Shown here in pieces: positions 32,992-44,728 of a DNA stretch of 54,761 nucleotides. The translations under genes and the position numbers were made by a program. Source of the DNA: Mycobacterium sp. 1100029.7 (GTDB taxonomy: Bacteria; Actinomycetota; Actinomycetes; Mycobacteriales; Mycobacteriaceae); NCBI RefSeq assembly GCF_001665235.1, contig NZ_LZSC01000033.1, positions 1-54,761 on the forward strand, read 5' to 3'. Position 1 is the stretch's first letter; every line of letters begins with the position of its first letter. The notes beneath the pieces are model-generated. The model saw only the letters and a list, made by a program, of their open reading frames with translations, was not told where the DNA came from and did not search any database.

Positions 32992-35900
32992 TCACTCGTC
33001 CACGTCTGAGGTCATGGCTACCAGTACGCTCCGGAATCGCTCGACCAGTTTTTCAATGTTGGCCGCGCTGAACACCTTCGTGTCGAATTCGACGCGTAGA
33101 CCGAGTTCGTGCCCCGGCACGGCTTGCACCGAAAGTGGGTAGTGATTGTATTCGCGATTGGTGAAGCCACTGACGCTCAACTCGTCGACGGCCAATAGTG
33201 CGGTGGTGTCGATCGGATAGTTCTCGTACACGAACATGGTGTCGAACAACTGGTTATGTCCTGCTACCTGATGTATCTCATTCAGCGCTAAGTGTTGGTG
33301 CTCAAGAGTTTTCGTGTAGGTGGTTTGCAGCTGGTCCAGCAGGTCGGCGATGGTGGTCTGCGCGCCGATGGTCGCCCGTATAGGGACGGTGTTGATCAGC
33401 AGGCCCACCATGGATTCCGCACCGGCCAAGTCGGTCGGCCTCCCCGACACCGCGGTGCCGAATGCGACATCGTGCTGGCCGGTCAGTGTCATCAGTAGCT
33501 GCGCCCACGCTGCCTGCAAGACGGTGCTCACCGTAGTTCGGCACGAGCGGGCCAGTTCGCCCAATGCCTTCGTGGTCTCCGCGGATACCTCAAAGGACTC
33601 CCTGCCCCGCGAGCCGAGCGCTGACCCGCCCGGCGGACCCACCAGGCTGGGTGTGTCGAATCCCGCGAAGACCTCGCGCCAGGCTGCCCGGGCGGCGTCT
33701 CGGTCCCGTTCGGACAGCCACGTGACAAAGCTGCGATAGGACGGAGCCGCGGGCAGTCGCGCACCGTGATAGCTGGCGAAGATTTCCTGCAGCAGGATCG
33801 GCTTCGACCAGCCGTCGAGAACGATGTGGTGGTTGGTGAGCACGAACCTGTACTGATCGCTTGCGGTGCGGAGCAGGGCAGCCCGGAAGGGCGGTTGACC
33901 CGCAAGGTCACAGACCGCGATGCGTTCGGCGGTACACAGCTGCTGCACCTGCTCCTCGACGTCGGCCGCTGCGACGTTCAGCTCGACGTACTGCCAGGCC
34001 AGCTCCGGGTCAGCGGGTATCACCTGCACCGGTTCGCCGAAGTCCTCGCGGAAGCGGGCCACCACGTGTGGGTGGCGCGCGACGACAGCGTGCACCGCCT
34101 CGCGCAACCGCTGCGGATCAAGGGCGCCGTGCAAGGTGATATCGAGCTGCACCGCGTACAGGTCGTCACCGCTGCCGGTGCTGCCGGTGAGGTAGAGCAG
34201 GCCCTGCTGCAGTGGGGTCAACGGCAGTAGGTCGCCGAGCCGGTACTGCTGCGCCAGCTCGTCGATGTCCTGCTGGGTGAGAGCAGCCAGCGGGAAATCG
34301 GACGGGGTCATGCCACCCCCACCGCCGCGCACGTGCGCGCAGATTCCGGTCAAAGCGTCGAACCAGAGGTCGCTGAGCCGGCTGACCTGTTGGTCGTCCA
34401 GCGCGGAGCGCGCCCAAGTCCAGTTCGCTTGCAGGCGTTGGCCGGCCTCGGTGGCCACGGTGACGGCGTTGAGCTCCACGGTGTGCGCGAGCGGCATCTC
34501 CACCGCGCCCGCGGCACCGGCCAGCGCGAAACCGTCCTCGCTGAGCCGCCACAACTCACCGGACATCTCGGCCGCGCCGCCCAGACGTCCCAGGTAGTTG
34601 AAGCCGATCGCGGGATCGGACCCGGCCAGGTCGACGTCAGGGGTCAGGTAGCGCAGCAGTCCGTAGGTCAGCGGATCGGGCAGGGCCCGCAGCTGCTCCT
34701 TGGCGTCCTTGATGACGGTGCCCAAGGCGTCCGCACCGGCCACCACCTTCCCCCATGACAGGTCGCCGTCGAGCCCCCGGAAGTGCAGGGCCACTGGGTA
34801 TTTCGTGGTGAACCAGCCCACCGTGCGGGACAAGTCGAGGTGCGGGGCCAGCTCCTCGTGGCGGCCGTGGCCCTCGACATCGATGCCGATCGGGGTGCCG
34901 GTGCCCAGGAACCGCGTCCACGCCAGGCTGAATGCGATCAACAGAACGTCTTGAACTCCGGCGTGAAACGCCGCCGGCACCTCGCCAAGCAGCAGGTGGG
35001 TCGTCTCGACGTCGAGTGACACCGACAGCTGGCCGGCGCTGACGTAGGTGTCCTCCGGCTGTACTGGCGGCAGCGCGGCCGGGATCGACGTCACCTGACG
35101 CCACGCATCGGCTTGGCCGATGACGTCGGCGCTTCGCGCGTGCTCGGCCAACAGTGAGGACCACCGGGCGAACGACGTCCCGGGTGCCGGCAGCGTCATC
35201 AGCTGTCCACTGCGATGCTGGGCCCACGCGATGTTCAAGTCTTCCAAAAGGATTCGCCACGATACGCCATCGACGGCGAGGTGATGAATGATCAACGCCA
35301 ATTGGTTCGTCGACTCGGCCCACACCGCACGCAGCATCACCCCGTGGTCCGGGTCCAGGCGTGACCGGGCCGCCACCAACGCTTCAGCCGACAGTTTGTC
35401 GACGGTGTCCACGCAACCGCCGGCAGCTACCGTCGCTTCGGGCACCCACAACGACCATCCGGCTGCGCCGTCGTCGATGCGCATCCGCAGCGTGGCATGC
35501 CGGTCCAGCAACGCCTGCAGAACCAGCACCGCGTCGGTCTGCGTAACGCTCGCGGGAGCTTGCGCCACTATCGTCTGGTTGAACTGCTTGACCGGGCCTT
35601 CACGGCTCTGCAGCCACCGCATGATCGGGGTGGCCAGCACCGGCCCGGTGCCCTCGTCGACAACGCCGCCCTCGCCCTCGGCAATGACCGTCGCGACCTG
35701 CGCGAGCCGCGCCACCGTCTGCTCGGCGAAAATGTCTCGCGGACGGCACATTACGCCGGCCGCGCGGGCCCGGGCCACCACCTGCATCGACAAGATGCTG
35801 TCGCCGCCCAGGTCGAAGAACGAGTCATCGACCCCGACGAGGTCCACGCCCAGAACCTGGGCATAGATACCGGCCAGGATTTCCTCCAGCGCGCCGGACG

Positions 35901-38900
35901 GAGCCCGGTAATCGTCGGCGTCGACGTACTCGGGTGCCGGCAGGGCGCGGGCGTCGAGTTTCCCGTTCACCGTCAACGGCAAAGCCTTGAGCGCGACGAC
36001 CGCGGTCGGCACCATGTAGGTCGGCAACCGTCGACCCAACTGGGTACGAATCTGCGCCGGGTCGGCGGTCCCCGCGATATAGCCCACCAGCCGCTTGTCG
36101 CCGGGCCGGTCCTCGCGCGCGATCACCGCCGCCTGATCGACCCCGTCCAATTCGGTCAAGGCTGCCTGGATCTCACCGAGCTCGATGCGGTACCCGCGGA
36201 TCTTGACCTGCTCGTCGGCACGCCCGACATACCGGAGCTGGCCATCTTCACCCCACGAGACCAGGTCCCCGGTGCGATACATCCGCGCGCCCGACTGCCC
36301 AAACGGGCACGCCACAAACCGCGATGCGGTCAACCCGGATCTGCGCACATATCCCGCGGCCAGCCCGGCACCGGCCACGTACAGCTCGCCGACCACCCCG
36401 GCGGCCACCGGACGCAACCACCCGTCGAGCACGAAGAAGCCAAGGTGCGCCAGCGGCACTCCGATGGGGCTGCTATTGCTGTCGACGTCACCGTCGACGA
36501 TCTCGCGCAGCGAGGCGTGCACCGTCGTTTCGGTGATGCCATACATATTGATCAGACGCGGCAGTCCCGGATGCTGGTTCAGCCAGGTTTTCAGACGGTT
36601 GGGTTCGAGCGCCTCGCCACCGAACACCACGGTCTGCAACTTCAGCTGCTCTCCGAGTTCGGCGCCGAGCCCGTCGGCGGTCTGCAGCGCATAAAACGCC
36701 GACGGTGTCTGGCTGAGCACCGTGACCTGTTCACGAACCAGCAAGGCGTGCAACTCTTCTGGCGAGCGGACTACGGAATCGGGAACCATCACCAACCGCG
36801 CGCCATGCAGTAGCGAACCAAAGATCTCCCACACCGAGAAGTCGAACGCCAACGAGTGGCACTGCGTCCACACCTGGCCCAGCGCGAGCTCGGCGTCCAC
36901 CGATTCCAGCAGCCGCGTGACGTTGCGGTGAGGCACCGCAACACCTTTGGGTGTTCCCGTGGTGCCGGAGGTGTAGATGATGTAGGCGATGTCGTCGGCC
37001 GCCGGCGTCGGCAATGCGGAGTCGGCCTGGGTGTGCACCGCTGGGTCGTCGACAACGACGATCGGCAGGTCCATTCCGTCCAGCCGATCCCGCACCTCGG
37101 CAGTGGTGACCACCGCGATCGGCGTCGAGTCGTCCAACACGAACTCGATCCGCGCCGCGGGCACCGTCGGATCGATCGGCACATATGCGGCCCCGGTCTT
37201 GAGCACCGCCAGGATCGCCACCACCGCCTCCGGCGTACGCGGAAGCAACAGGGCCACCCGCGTACCCGGGCCCGCGCCCTGGGCAATCAGCCAGTGCGCC
37301 AACCGATTAGCGCCCTGGTCTACCTCGCGGTAAGTCCACGACTGGTCCCCGTGGCTGATCGCCACCGCCTGCGAGACGCGGGCCGCCTGATTCTCGAACA
37401 ATCCCGGGATGGAGACCGCGGGCATCACCGGCTCGGCCAGCATCGCCCGGTTGCCCCATTCGTCGAGGCGCTCGTGCTCACCCGGACCGAGCAGATCAGT
37501 CGACGACAGTCGCCTTGCGGGATCGGCGGTCATCGCCAGCAGCACGTCTTGCAACCGATCGATCAGCGTGTCGATGCCGGCACGGTCGAATGTGTCCGTG
37601 TCGAATTCGACACGCAGGTGCAGTAACTGGCCCGGGGTCGCCACCGCCGAAAGCGGATAGTGGTTGAATTCGCGGCTATCGAACTCGGTCACCGCCAGGT
37701 CATGGTCGCCCAACAGGTCGCCGGCGTCGACCGGATAATTTTCGTACACGAAGAGCGTGTCGAACAGCTGATCGTGACCGGTGGCGCGGTGGATGTCGGG
37801 CAGCGCCAGATGCTCGTACTCGAGGGTGTCGTTGCGGAAGCGTTGCAACTGCTCCAGCAAGTCGGCGACAGTGGTACTCGCGGTGGTGTTGGCGCGTACC
37901 GGCACCGTGTTGATCAGCAGTCCCACAATGGATTCGGAGTCGAGCAGCTCGGCCGGGCGGCCCGAAACCGCGGTGCCGAACGCCACATCATGCTGACCGG
38001 TCAGCCACATCAGCAGCTGCGCCCAAGCGCCGTGCAGGACGGTGCTCACGGTGGTGTGGCACGAACGGGCCAGCTCGGTCAGGGCAGCGGTGGTCTCGGC
38101 GGACACGCGGAAGAATGCGACATCGCGGGGCCCTGACCGGCCAGGCTTGCCCACCAGCGTCGGGGTCTCGAAACCCGCCAGCATTTCGCGCCAAACCTGT
38201 TGTGCGACAACGCGGTCCTGCCGATCCAACCAGGCCACAAAGCTGCGGTAGGACGCGGCCGCAGGTAGCCGCTCGCCGTAGTAGCTGCCGAAAACCTCCC
38301 GCATCAGGATCGGCAGCGACCAGCCATCGGCCACGATGTGGTGAATCGTCAGCACCAACCGGTATTGCGTTGCTGCGGTGCGGACCAACGCGGCCCGGAA
38401 CGTGGGCTTGGTCGCCAGGTCACAGACCGCGGCGCGCTCAGCAGCGCATAGTCGCTCAATCTGCTCGTCGGCGTCGAGTTGCAATTCGACTTGCTGCCAG
38501 GCGATCACCGGGTTCGCCGGGATAACCTGCACGGGCTCGCCGAAGTCTTCGCAGAACCGGGGCGCCAGGTTGGGATGCCGGTTGACCACCGTCTGCACGG
38601 CCGTGCGCAGGCGATGCGCATCCAGGGAGCCGCTGATCGTGATACCGAGCTGCACCGTGTACAGGTCGTCCAAGCCCGGCGCGAAACTGGTGTGGAACAG
38701 CAGGCCCTGCTGCACCGGGGTCAGCGGCAGCACGTCCACGACGTCGCCCTGTGAGCAGAGGTCGTCGAGCTGCTGCTGGCTGAGGCGGGCGGGAGCGATG
38801 TCGGACGGGGTGAGCCCGCCACCACCGGCTTTGACGTGCACGCAGATACCGGCCAGCGCCTCGAACCACAACTGGCTCAACCGGCCGACCTGCTCCTGGT

Positions 38901-41900
38901 TCAGCACCGAGGGCGCCCACGTCCACGTCGCCTGCAGGTGCGGCCCGGCCTGGGTGTCGATGGTGCCGGCGTCGAGCTCCACCGTGTGCCCCAACGGCAG
39001 CGGCACCGCCGCGGTCACACCGGCAAACGACAGACTCTCCGCGTCGATCCGCCACAACTCGCCGGACAGGTCGGCGCCCGCACCCAGCCGGCCCAGGTAG
39101 TTGAATCCGATCGTCGGGTCACCAACACCGAGATCAACGTCGGAATTCAGGTAGCGCAGTAGTCCGTAGGTCAGCGGATCGGGCAGGGCGCGCAGCTGCT
39201 CCTTGGCCTCCTTGATCGCGGTGCCCAGCGCGGCCGCACCGGCGATCACCTGCCGCCACGGCAAGCCACCGACCCGCAACGCGACCGGGTGCCGGGTGGT
39301 GAACCACCCCACCGTGCGCGACAAGTCCACATCGGGGGCCAAGTCCTCATGGCGCCCATGTCCCTCGACGTCGATACCGATCGGCGCATGCTCGTCGCGG
39401 CCGAGAAACTCCGCGAAGGCCAGGCCGAAGGCGATCAGCAGGATGTCGCCGACCCCGGTGCGAAACGCCGCCGGCACCTCTGACAGGAGCAGGCGCGTTG
39501 TCTCCGCGTCCAGTGACGCCGACAGCTGTCCGGCGCTGCGATAGGTGTCCACCTCGGGTCGCACCGTCGGCAGCGCGGCCGGTATGGCCGCCACCTGTCG
39601 CCATTGGTCGGCCTGGGCCACTACCTCGGCGCGACGCGCGTGCCCGGCCAGCAGCTCCGACCACCGCGCAAACGACGTCCCACCGGCGGGCAACGCCACG
39701 GGCTGGCCACCGTGATGCTGCGCCCAGGCAATGTTGAGGTCCTCCAACAGGATTCGCCATGACACCCCGTCCACAGCGAGGTGATGAATGATCAACGCCA
39801 ACTGGCCGGTGGAAGTCGCCCAGACCGTGCTCAGCATCAGTCCCGCCGACGGGTTCAACCGCGACCGGGCCCGCACCAACGCCTCATCCGACAACACATC
39901 GACGGTATGCAGGCATCCGCGCGCATCCACCGCCCCGGCTTCGGGTGCCTCGAGCGACCAGCCGCCGGCGCCGTCATCGTCGATGCGCAGCCGCAACGCG
40001 GCATGCCGATCGAGCAACGCCTGCAGGACGACCGCCACGTCGGCCTCGGTCACCCCTGCCGGGGCGCCCAGCACCAGGGTCTGGTTGAACTCGTCGATCG
40101 GACCGTCGACGCCATGCAGCGCCCTGATGATCGGGGTGGCCAGCACCGGGCCGACACCCTCGTCGACGATGCGGGTGTCGTCATCGGTCACCGTGGCTAC
40201 CCGCGCAAGTCGCGCCACCGTCTGTTCGACGAAAACGTCACGCGGACGGCAGATCACGCCCGCCGCTCGTGCGCGCGTCACCAACTGCATCGACATGATG
40301 CTGTCGCCGCCGAGGTCGAAGAACGAGTCATCAACTCCGACGCGCTCCACCCCGAGGATTTGGGCATAGATGTCGGCTAGGGTTCCCTCGACGGCGGTGG
40401 CCGGAGCCCGGTACGCACCGGCGGTGAATTCGGGTACGGGCAAGGCGCGTTTGTCGAGCTTTCCGTTGACCGTCAACGGAATTGCCGGCAACACCATCAC
40501 CGCGGCGGGGACCATGTAGGCCGGGAGCCGTTGCGCCAACGCCGTTCGGACCTCGGTCGGATCGGCGGTGCCGGTGATGTAACCCACCAGCCGCTTGTTT
40601 CCGGGACGGTCCTCGCGGGCGACTATCGCCGCCTGCTCCACCCCGTCCAGCGCCGCCAGAGCCACCTGGATTTCCCCGAGTTCGACACGGTACCCGCGGA
40701 TCTTGACCTGCTCGTCGGCGCGGCCCAGGTGTCGCAGCTGTCCGTCCGGACCCCACGCGACCAGGTCGCCCGTGCGATACATGCGTGCCCCGGGGGCCCC
40801 GAACGGGCACGCCACAAACCGCGAAGCGGTCAAACCGGCGCGCCGCAGATAGCCGAGGCCCACGCCGCGCCCGGCCAGATACAGGTCACCGACCACCCCG
40901 GCCGGTACCGGCTGTAACCACTTGTCCAGCACGAACATTGCCGCCCCGGGTATCGGCGACCCGATCGGCACCAGCCCCTGCCCCGGCGTCAGGGGCTTAC
41001 TCATACACGCGCACACCGTGGCCTCGGTGGGGCCGTAGGCGTTGATCATCACGCGCCCGGGTGCCGCCCACCGACTCACCACGTCGGTCGGGCAGGCCTC
41101 ACCGCCCACTACCAACGCCGTCGACTCCAACCCCTCGGGTGACAACAGCGCCACAGACGAGGGAATCTGAGTCAACACGCTGACCTTCTCGGCGACGAGT
41201 AACGCGTGCAGGTCGTCCGGAGAACCTGCCACCGACTCGGGCACCACCAGCAGTCGCCTACCCCGCAACAGTGCACCCCAGATGTCCCACACCGACAAGT
41301 CGAACGCCGAGGAGTAGCACTGCGCCCACACACCCCCCGGCGACAGGCGCTCGTCGAGCGCCTCGATCAGCCAGGTGACGTTGTGGTGCGCAATGGCAAC
41401 GCCTTTGGGTGTTCCGGTGGTGCCGGAGGTATAGATGACATACGCGACATCATCGGGGGCTGGTGCGAGGGTGGGAAGCGGTGTGTCGGGTTGGGTCTCG
41501 ATGGCGGGATCGTGGGCCTCGATGATCAGCAGGTCGGAATCGTGCAACCGGGAGCGCAACTCCGCCGTGGTGATCAGCGCGCTGGGAGCGGCATCGGCAA
41601 GCATGAACTCCATCCGTGCCGACGCATGCCCAGGGTCGACCGGCAGATACGCTGCCCCGGTCTTGAGCACCGCGAGCATCGCCACGATCGCGTCAGCACA
41701 CCGCGGAAACAGCAGTGCCACACAGTGCCCCGGGCCGATCCCATGACCGGTGAGAAGATGCGCCAACCGGTTTGCGCGTTCTTCGAGTTCCCGATAGGTC
41801 ACGCAGCGACCGCCGAAGCTCACTGCTACGGCCTCCGGCACACGTTCCGCCTGCTCGGCGAAGACGAGCGGAATCGACACCGGCGCGGCTTCCGGGCGGG

Positions 41901-43254
41901 CCAACGCCGCGCGGTGCGCCCACTCATCGAGCCGGGCAACGTCACCCTCGTCGAGGATGTCGATCGAGGAGATCGACCGCGTCGGATCGGCGGCCATTTC
42001 TGTCAGCACGTGCTCTAGCCGCGCCGCGAGATAGGAGACGTCGAAGCTCGAGTACGGCTGTCCGAGGCCCGCCGTGCTGAGAAACAGCTGATCGCTCGCC
42101 CCGATGAAGAACAGCCCGAAGTGCTCGGCGGGCCCGTTGGCGGTGTACGTCGCGGTGGCCGGGGCGCCGCCGAGGTCCAGGGTCAATCGGGACGGGATGA
42201 AATTAATGCCTACCCGATTCGCCGGCTGTCGCAGGCTGCGAAGGCCGCCGTCGCCACCGAGGTGGTGCACCGGAAAACGCTGGTGCTTCAGCAATTCCCG
42301 TATCTGAGCGTCCACGTGCTGACAAAACTCGGCGACCGTGGTGTCCGGTGCCGTCTGCAAGACCAACGGAACGACTCCGGCGAGCATGCCCGGCAGCGTC
42401 TTCGACTCAGGACGTACCCGTCGGCTGACCGGGAAATCCAGTGCCACCTCCGAGCCGCTTGCCGACCACGCGTGCACCACGAGCGCGGATGCCGCTGTGA
42501 TGACCGAATAGCGGCGGATGCGCAACTGCTTGGCCAGCTCTTGCATGCGGCCGACGGCAACCGCATCGAACTGAACTGACGCCGACGGTGAACAGGAGTC
42601 GCGGTCGACGTCGGTCTGGGGGAGTTGATAGTCCGGTCCGCTTTCGGGGGGAAGGTTCGTGCTCCAGTACGCCTCGTCTTCCAGATAATCGGCAGATGCT
42701 TCGTATGCCGACTCGAGATCGACCAAGTCCTGTGCCGAACCGAAATAGGCCTTAGGAACCGGCATTTCAGCGGTCATCGCCGAGTACACGGTTGCCACCC
42801 GACGCGACATCAGTGCCATGCCCAAGCCGTCGAGGACGATGTGGTGGCAGCAGCCGAACAAATAGAACTCATCGCTGCGCGTCTGAAACAGGACGAATTT
42901 GAGGAGGTGGCCGTTCAGCGCCATCGGCGTGCGCTGGATGGCGGAAGCCCCTCGGCGCACTTCCTGTACGGGATCGGATGAGCCGGTCAGGTCATGAAAT
43001 TCGAGCTCGACATGCGGGTCGTCGATCGGCCGTTGGACCACCCTGCCGTCGAGTTCGAAGAATGCGGCCCGGCTCGGTTCGGCCTCGGCAACAGTTTGGC
43101 GGATCGCTTGTTCGAGGACATCACGGTGTATCGCGCCCTCGATCTTCACCAGCAGACCGAGCTGCCAGTCCGTACCGGCGTAGCCCGACTCCTGGGAGAG
43201 CCAGATGTCAAGTTGTCCGCGTGTCAGCGGCAGCGCCAAGCCATCATGTCCCAT
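32992..43254 (-). CDS. two-module nonribosomal peptide synthetase, Mps1-like (C-A-T-E-C-A-T-E-C)
   Basis: 3,420 residues. Order by motif, counted from the upstream GTG 43278: C1 (HHIVLDG about 145), A1 ([11 protein letters not shown] about 614), T1 (LGGDSIM about 992), E1 (HHLAVDG about 1164, FNYLGRL), C2 (HHIVADG about 1645), A2 ([11 protein letters not shown] about 2103), T2 (LGGDSIL about 2493), E2 (HHLAVDG about 2664), C3 (HHIVLDG about 3148), then the end. There is no thioesterase or reductase. Pocket residues read D-L-W-T-V-G-A-V-C-K for A1 (near Phe) and D-F-W-S-V-G-M-V-H-K for A2 (near Thr). This equals the known first half, Mps1, of glycopeptidolipid synthetase (acyl-D-Phe-D-allo-Thr), whose chain passes to Mps2. 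C1 would join a fatty acyl group to residue 1. ATG 43254 has GGGGGAG just upstream and is preferred to GTG 43278. Confidence 0.92.
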   Translation of the reverse strand: MGHDGLALPLTRGQLDIWLSQESGYAGTDWQLGLLVKIEGAIHRDVLEQAIRQTVAEAEPSRAAFFELDGRVVQRPIDDPHVELEFHDLTGSSDPVQEVRRGASAIQRTPMALNGHLLKFVLFQTRSDEFYLFGCCHHIVLDGLGMALMSRRVATVYSAMTAEMPVPKAYFGSAQDLVDLESAYEASADYLEDEAYWSTNLPPESGPDYQLPQTDVDRDSCSPSASVQFDAVAVGRMQELAKQLRIRRYSVITAASALVVHAWSASGSEVALDFPVSRRVRPESKTLPGMLAGVVPLVLQTAPDTTVAEFCQHVDAQIRELLKHQRFPVHHLGGDGGLRSLRQPANRVGINFIPSRLTLDLGGAPATATYTANGPAEHFGLFFIGASDQLFLSTAGLGQPYSSFDVSYLAARLEHVLTEMAADPTRSISSIDILDEGDVARLDEWAHRAALARPEAAPVSIPLVFAEQAERVPEAVAVSFGGRCVTYRELEERANRLAHLLTGHGIGPGHCVALLFPRCADAIVAMLAVLKTGAAYLPVDPGHASARMEFMLADAAPSALITTAELRSRLHDSDLLIIEAHDPAIETQPDTPLPTLAPAPDDVAYVIYTSGTTGTPKGVAIAHHNVTWLIEALDERLSPGGVWAQCYSSAFDLSVWDIWGALLRGRRLLVVPESVAGSPDDLHALLVAEKVSVLTQIPSSVALLSPEGLESTALVVGGEACPTDVVSRWAAPGRVMINAYGPTEATVCACMSKPLTPGQGLVPIGSPIPGAAMFVLDKWLQPVPAGVVGDLYLAGRGVGLGYLRRAGLTASRFVACPFGAPGARMYRTGDLVAWGPDGQLRHLGRADEQVKIRGYRVELGEIQVALAALDGVEQAAIVAREDRPGNKRLVGYITGTADPTEVRTALAQRLPAYMVPAAVMVLPAIPLTVNGKLDKRALPVPEFTAGAYRAPATAVEGTLADIYAQILGVERVGVDDSFFDLGGDSIMSMQLVTRARAAGVICRPRDVFVEQTVARLARVATVTDDDTRIVDEGVGPVLATPIIRALHGVDGPIDEFNQTLVLGAPAGVTEADVAVVLQALLDRHAALRLRIDDDGAGGWSLEAPEAGAVDARGCLHTVDVLSDEALVRARSRLNPSAGLMLSTVWATSTGQLALIIHHLAVDGVSWRILLEDLNIAWAQHHGGQPVALPAGGTSFARWSELLAGHARRAEVVAQADQWRQVAAIPAALPTVRPEVDTYRSAGQLSASLDAETTRLLLSEVPAAFRTGVGDILLIAFGLAFAEFLGRDEHAPIGIDVEGHGRHEDLAPDVDLSRTVGWFTTRHPVALRVGGLPWRQVIAGAAALGTAIKEAKEQLRALPDPLTYGLLRYLNSDVDLGVGDPTIGFNYLGRLGAGADLSGELWRIDAESLSFAGVTAAVPLPLGHTVELDAGTIDTQAGPHLQATWTWAPSVLNQEQVGRLSQLWFEALAGICVHVKAGGGGLTPSDIAPARLSQQQLDDLCSQGDVVDVLPLTPVQQGLLFHTSFAPGLDDLYTVQLGITISGSLDAHRLRTAVQTVVNRHPNLAPRFCEDFGEPVQVIPANPVIAWQQVELQLDADEQIERLCAAERAAVCDLATKPTFRAALVRTAATQYRLVLTIHHIVADGWSLPILMREVFGSYYGERLPAAASYRSFVAWLDRQDRVVAQQVWREMLAGFETPTLVGKPGRSGPRDVAFFRVSAETTAALTELARSCHTTVSTVLHGAWAQLLMWLTGQHDVAFGTAVSGRPAELLDSESIVGLLINTVPVRANTTASTTVADLLEQLQRFRNDTLEYEHLALPDIHRATGHDQLFDTLFVYENYPVDAGDLLGDHDLAVTEFDSREFNHYPLSAVATPGQLLHLRVEFDTDTFDRAGIDTLIDRLQDVLLAMTADPARRLSSTDLLGPGEHERLDEWGNRAMLAEPVMPAVSIPGLFENQAARVSQAVAISHGDQSWTYREVDQGANRLAHWLIAQGAGPGTRVALLLPRTPEAVVAILAVLKTGAAYVPIDPTVPAARIEFVLDDSTPIAVVTTAEVRDRLDGMDLPIVVVDDPAVHTQADSALPTPAADDIAYIIYTSGTTGTPKGVAVPHRNVTRLLESVDAELALGQVWTQCHSLAFDFSVWEIFGSLLHGARLVMVPDSVVRSPEELHALLVREQVTVLSQTPSAFYALQTADGLGAELGEQLKLQTVVFGGEALEPNRLKTWLNQHPGLPRLINMYGITETTVHASLREIVDGDVDSNSSPIGVPLAHLGFFVLDGWLRPVAAGVVGELYVAGAGLAAGYVRRSGLTASRFVACPFGQSGARMYRTGDLVSWGEDGQLRYVGRADEQVKIRGYRIELGEIQAALTELDGVDQAAVIAREDRPGDKRLVGYIAGTADPAQIRTQLGRRLPTYMVPTAVVALKALPLTVNGKLDARALPAPEYVDADDYRAPSGALEEILAGIYAQVLGVDLVGVDDSFFDLGGDSILSMQVVARARAAGVMCRPRDIFAEQTVARLAQVATVIAEGEGGVVDEGTGPVLATPIMRWLQSREGPVKQFNQTIVAQAPASVTQTDAVLVLQALLDRHATLRMRIDDGAAGWSLWVPEATVAAGGCVDTVDKLSAEALVAARSRLDPDHGVMLRAVWAESTNQLALIIHHLAVDGVSWRILLEDLNIAWAQHRSGQLMTLPAPGTSFARWSSLLAEHARSADVIGQADAWRQVTSIPAALPPVQPEDTYVSAGQLSVSLDVETTHLLLGEVPAAFHAGVQDVLLIAFSLAWTRFLGTGTPIGIDVEGHGRHEELAPHLDLSRTVGWFTTKYPVALHFRGLDGDLSWGKVVAGADALGTVIKDAKEQLRALPDPLTYGLLRYLTPDVDLAGSDPAIGFNYLGRLGGAAEMSGELWRLSEDGFALAGAAGAVEMPLAHTVELNAVTVATEAGQRLQANWTWARSALDDQQVSRLSDLWFDALTGICAHVRGGGGGMTPSDFPLAALTQQDIDELAQQYRLGDLLPLTPLQQGLLYLTGSTGSGDDLYAVQLDITLHGALDPQRLREAVHAVVARHPHVVARFREDFGEPVQVIPADPELAWQYVELNVAAADVEEQVQQLCTAERIAVCDLAGQPPFRAALLRTASDQYRFVLTNHHIVLDGWSKPILLQEIFASYHGARLPAAPSYRSFVTWLSERDRDAARAAWREVFAGFDTPSLVGPPGGSALGSRGRESFEVSAETTKALGELARSCRTTVSTVLQAAWAQLLMTLTGQHDVAFGTAVSGRPTDLAGAESMVGLLINTVPIRATIGAQTTIADLLDQLQTTYTKTLEHQHLALNEIHQVAGHNQLFDTMFVYENYPIDTTALLAVDELSVSGFTNREYNHYPLSVQAVPGHELGLRVEFDTKVFSAANIEKLVERFRSVLVAMTSDVDE

Positions 43255-43596
43255 CGGCTCCCCCAAGACTCTGCCCACTCACCCCCGTGCCCCGAGTGGT
43301 TGATGATCAAAATCCTGCCCCGTCACCGGCCTGCCGCGCAGACATTTCGGCCGAATGTCCGACGATTCGCCCGGATCTCAGCCCGTCATGCGGCCGCCGT
43401 CAACGGTCCCTGACCGGACGGAAGCGACGGCCTCACGGCATATCGCTCATTTCGCCAACGCGCGACGCGGCCCAGGATTAAGCTCACATTTCATTCGGGG
43501 GATTTACTGCCAGCGACGCACATGATCTCGGGCGATCAACGCAAGCGCGGGCGCCAGTAGGACGCGGTGTTCAGTTTTGCCGCTGGGAGGGGCGTC
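43255..43596. promoter_or_regulatory. 342-bp divergent control region of the synthetase and DUF6875 genes
   Basis: No credible gene is seen. The region holds both ribosome binding sites and, at 43341-43359, an inverted repeat GACATT-N7-AATGTC with perfect 6-bp arms. This repeat is 87 bp before the synthetase ATG and 238 bp before the DUF6875 ATG. Inference: a regulator binding here would control the synthetase and possibly both directions. Confidence 0.45.
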
Positions 43597-44367
43597 ATGA
43601 ACTGTCGGTCGGACTATGTATTCACTGAGCTCAGCCATCACACCGACGACTGGGTTCCGGTAGTACAGAAGTATCTTGATTTTCTGGTCGAAGGCGACGG
43701 CCGCAAAGCCCACTGTCCATTTACCGAGACAATGCTGGCCAAACGTCAGTTCTTCTACGATACGAGCGATCTTCTCCTAGACCAGGAGGAATTTTTCCGC
43801 GCCATAGGGGAGATGCGGGAATTCCACGCCAACCATTCTGACCGCTATCTGGTTGTCGGTGTGGCGTATCAGAATCCGGAAAACTTCACCGAAGACATCG
43901 CCGCCAAAGGTGAGGTGTGGCGGCAGCAAATGAGGCTCGATCTCATAGCCGCCGGACGGACGATCGCCTGGACTCATCCGAGAAATCCCATCGGCACCCA
44001 TACTGATCGCGACAAACCCGCCGATCCGCTGTGGGTCAGCGATATCCCGCTCCTCATGCTCAGAAATCTCGACAAGGGCGATGAGCCCTTCATGGTGACC
44101 GACGACTCAAAGAGCGCTTTCGTGCTGGGTATGAGGTATCACGAGACGATACCGATGGCAGTGCGTCCCGCGATAGGTCCGCAGCTGGAACCGCGCTACA
44201 AACTGGACGCCCTGGCGCAACTCATGAATCATGTCCGGCTTTCCTCTGTCAGCTCGGTATCTGCTGATCTGGACGGTCAACTCGTGACGGTATTGAAAAA
44301 CGGGAAAACCCGCGCGCACGCGTGGGAACCCGGCCTCGCGGTATCGGAGGTTGCACAAAAGGCCTGA
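43597..44367 (+). CDS. DUF6875-type protein next to the synthetase
   Basis: 256 residues, start ATG 43597 with GGGAGGGG directly upstream. I recognise the pattern of the DUF6875 family from memory: HCPFTE near residue 39-44, then a LDLIAAGRTIAWTHPRNPIGTH stretch (about 112-133) and a DIPLLMLRNLDKGDEPFMV block (about 150-168). The family is uncharacterised; its Cys-Pro-Phe opening resembles YqcI/YcgG proteins, some of which (GntA) are heme-dependent N-oxygenases, but this link is weak. No signal peptide or membrane helix is seen. Divergent from the synthetase and followed by a desaturase, it is a candidate tailoring enzyme or accessory protein of the peptide pathway. Confidence 0.6.
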   Translation: MNCRSDYVFTELSHHTDDWVPVVQKYLDFLVEGDGRKAHCPFTETMLAKRQFFYDTSDLLLDQEEFFRAIGEMREFHANHSDRYLVVGVAYQNPENFTEDIAAKGEVWRQQMRLDLIAAGRTIAWTHPRNPIGTHTDRDKPADPLWVSDIPLLMLRNLDKGDEPFMVTDDSKSAFVLGMRYHETIPMAVRPAIGPQLEPRYKLDALAQLMNHVRLSSVSSVSADLDGQLVTVLKNGKTRAHAWEPGLAVSEVAQKA

Positions 44368-44728
44368 CCACGAGCAGCAGGACCTGTACGACTTCGGCTC
44401 AAGTAAAGCTTTTCGGAAAGCAGATCCCGAAAGTTTTACCTAATAAATCCCATTAATCCACGCAAACGTCCAGCGACATTGCAACCCCAGGGCTAAAGGG
44501 GACGCGATTTGATCGTTTAGGTCGGCGACGCAGCATCTTGAGACCGTGCCTCCAGCGAAGCGGGTGAATTCGAAAGCATGGACATGCCCTAAACACTTAT
44601 TTCACGCTCCCGCGGGGGACTCGCAATGAGTTCATCCGCAAATGTGCGACCAGCAGAAGCGAAACAAGGTGGTGCCATATGGTGTTCTATCCAGTGCCTC
44701 GGCGTCCTGCTTTTCGTTGGAGGTTGTG
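44368..44728. other. AT-rich spacer before the desaturase
   Basis: 361 bp without a convincing gene. Base composition differs from the surroundings: 44401-44460 has 21 G or C in 60 bases (35%). It includes GCTTT-TCGG-AAAGC (44408-44421), a small possible hairpin, and runs such as TAATAAATCCCATTAATC. Short frames at 44626 and 44642 cross its right end but lack good start signals. It may hold the desaturase promoter. Confidence 0.6.

Noticed and set aside
35250..39800. Reading the HHLAVDG domains as additional condensation domains, which would give extra modules
   Set aside because: They lie directly behind the T domains and carry the epimerase marks EGHGRHE, RTVGWFT and FNYLGRL, so they are E domains.
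43597..44367. TauD-like 2-oxoglutarate/Fe(II) dioxygenase assignment
   Set aside because: A THTDRDKP stretch resembles an H-x-D motif, but no distal His and Arg in the right places are seen; the overall pattern fits DUF6875 better.
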